This document shows, one piece after another, positions 5,403 through 6,472 of a DNA stretch of 6,472 bases. Position 1 is the first letter of the stretch, and each line of letters starts with the position of its first letter. This DNA is from Ruminococcaceae bacterium UBA1448 (GTDB taxonomy: Bacteria > Bacillota > Clostridia > Oscillospirales > Ruminococcaceae): positions 22,613-29,084 of the forward strand of contig DCTE01000122.1 of NCBI GenBank assembly GCA_002329405.1, written 5' to 3'. A model generated the notes under the pieces. That model was not told where the DNA came from, made no database searches, and saw only the letters and a program-made list of their open reading frames with translations. The position numbers and the translations under genes were made by a program.

Positions 5403-6472
5403 TTACCACTTTGCAACATCCTCAGCAAACCGCATGACCACTGCCGCAAACTCACAGCGCTTGATGCCGGCGGCGGGGCTGATCGTGCCCTCGCTGCTGT
5501 TCCTCAGGATATCCGCGCTGGCCCACTGCATCGCACCATTTGCCCAGTCGCTGACCTTAGAGCCGCCGGTATAGATGGAAAGGTCGCCTTTTGCCGTCAC
5601 GTCATACTTCTTGTATGCCGCGTACTGGTAGAGGAGCGCCGTAACCTGTTCCCAGGTAACTTTGTCGTCCGGGCTAAAACTGCTGCCGTTTGCCGGTAGG
5701 ATCTTCTTGCTGGTGACCCATCCTGTCACCTGGGTGTAGAATTTGCTCTTGACGATCTTATCATAGCTCTGGCTGCGGGTGGATTTCGACTTGTTTTCCA
5801 GCCTCCACAGCGCGGTGATGGCCTGCTCCCATGTCAGCGTCCCATCTGGGGAGAAGGTCTCGTCGCCTGTGCCGTCCATCAGCTTGTTGTCAAGCGCATA
5901 GTCCACATACTGATGGTACCACTTGCCGGTGTCCAGATCGGTGAAATCAAGGGATGGGCAGTCGGCCTTTTTCTCCTTGATATTCTGATGGGTCATGGCA
6001 CTTTCCAGGATAATCCTCCGCTCCACCGCCTCGATTTCCTCGGTTTTGCAGCATGTCAGCATCCAGCCGCTCTCGATAAGGATGTAAATCTGCGTGTTGA
6101 GATACCGGCAGAGTTCTGTATTGCCTTTCATCAGAATCAGCCCGAAGCCGCGGTAATCCCGGTTTTTTATCGTATAGCTGCACTGGGCGACCTTCCCTCT
6201 GAGAATCGCCTTGGAAATCTTATCTGCAAATGACTGGTTAATTGGGCTAAATACACCGGCATCCACCTCACCTGCGGCCAACGCATCGAGGACTGCCTGG
6301 TTGTTAGCGAGTTCATGCAGCTCCGCTTTTGGGTACTGTACCGCGGTCCTGTTGGCCTGCGCCGAACCCTTGACAACGGCGATGCGGGCAGTTTCAAGGT
6401 CCTTTTCCTTCCGAATCTTTTTGCCCGATACCGGCCGCTTGCTTAAAAATACATCATCTGATTCGACACCGT
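5403..6472 (-). CDS. Extracellular solute-binding (SBP_bac_3-like) protein with three C-terminal SLH domains (N-terminus cut by window edge)
   Basis: The 355 residues in the window run open to the right edge, so signal peptide and N-terminus are missing. The first part (about 5980-6420 in DNA) resembles the second half of a family-3 periplasmic-type amino-acid-binding domain: 'ARIAVVKGSAQANR', then 'NNQAVLDALAAGEVDAGVF', the usual pattern of a binding-lobe strand and a 'G-x-VDA' motif. Three SLH domains follow at about 5951-5793, 5771-5607 and 5585-5412, with FSPDGTLTWEQ, FSPDDKVTWEQ and a more divergent ISPAAGIKRCEF. In known proteins, SLH trimers anchor to secondary cell-wall polymers, so this should be a wall-attached binding protein rather than a lipoprotein of an ABC transporter. 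It ends in TAA 217 nt before the FHA gene on the same strand. A TTG at 6281 could serve as a start, but homology continues upstream of it, so it is not the true start. The ligand is unknown. Confidence 0.88.
   Translation of the reverse strand, partial: GVESDDVFLSKRPVSGKKIRKEKDLETARIAVVKGSAQANRTAVQYPKAELHELANNQAVLDALAAGEVDAGVFSPINQSFADKISKAILRGKVAQCSYTIKNRDYRGFGLILMKGNTELCRYLNTQIYILIESGWMLTCCKTEEIEAVERRIILESAMTHQNIKEKKADCPSLDFTDLDTGKWYHQYVDYALDNKLMDGTGDETFSPDGTLTWEQAITALWRLENKSKSTRSQSYDKIVKSKFYTQVTGWVTSKKILPANGSSFSPDDKVTWEQVTALLYQYAAYKKYDVTAKGDLSIYTGGSKVSDWANGAMQWASADILRNSSEGTISPAAGIKRCEFAAVVMRFAEDVAKW
5412..5951 (-). repeat. Three SLH domain repeats at the protein level
   Basis: Three successive copies of about 55 residues each carry the SLH layout: an aromatic/Asp start (DFTDLD), 'YVDYALDNKLMDG'- or 'GWVTSKKILPAN'-type helix, FSPD/ISPA, then TWEQ or KRCEF and a hydrophobic helix. 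The repeats are diverged, and I see no long DNA-level identity between them. The third copy is the most degenerate: TWEQ is replaced by KRCEF. Confidence 0.82.

Noticed and set aside
6279..6281. TTG as start of the SLH protein
   Set aside because: The open frame and solute-binding homology continue upstream to the window edge, so this TTG falls inside the domain.

Overview
This window looks like a GC-rich Clostridia genome, most plausibly an Oscillospiraceae-type gut anaerobe (Oscillibacter/Flavonifractor-like). That guess rests on base composition, strong AGGAGG ribosome sites, S-layer homology (SLH) domains with 'FSPD' and 'TWEQ' signatures, and an 'IKEYMP'-type Ser/Thr kinase. It is inference; no marker gene is present. 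Every gene I can support lies on the minus strand, so the window reads right to left. Both end genes are cut by the window edges.

Right end (5403-6472): the C-terminal part of a secreted protein that joins an extracellular solute-binding domain (SBP_bac_3 type) to three SLH domains. A 217-base gap (5186-5402) follows. It holds a 12-bp hairpin whose G-U pair fits minus-strand RNA and which may terminate the SLH gene. I found no convincing promoter there.

Middle and left (1-5185): a tightly packed five-gene set, probably one operon. In transcription order it is: (1) a 179-aa cytoplasmic protein with a zinc-ribbon-like start, three GKTV motifs and a C-terminal FHA domain; (2) a membrane-anchored PP2C phosphatase; (3) a two-TM protein with an HtrA/trypsin-like protease domain outside and an FHA domain inside; (4) a 110-aa protein of unknown function; (5) a Ser/Thr kinase with an N-terminal zinc ribbon, one TM segment and an extracytoplasmic domain, cut at its C-terminus by the left edge. 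Junctions are a 3-nt gap, a 1-nt TAATG overlap, a 6-nt gap and a 4-nt ATGA overlap.

Read together, the genes supply a writer (kinase), an eraser (PP2C) and two phosphothreonine readers (FHA domains) of protein phosphorylation. One reader is physically tied through the membrane to a surface protease. The working model is a trans-envelope signalling module in which the kinase ectodomain senses an outside cue and phosphorylated threonines recruit or control the FHA proteins. The ligand, the protease substrate and the role of the 110-aa protein cannot be read from the sequence. The upstream SLH/solute-binding protein may be a partner at the cell wall, but only proximity and strand support that.
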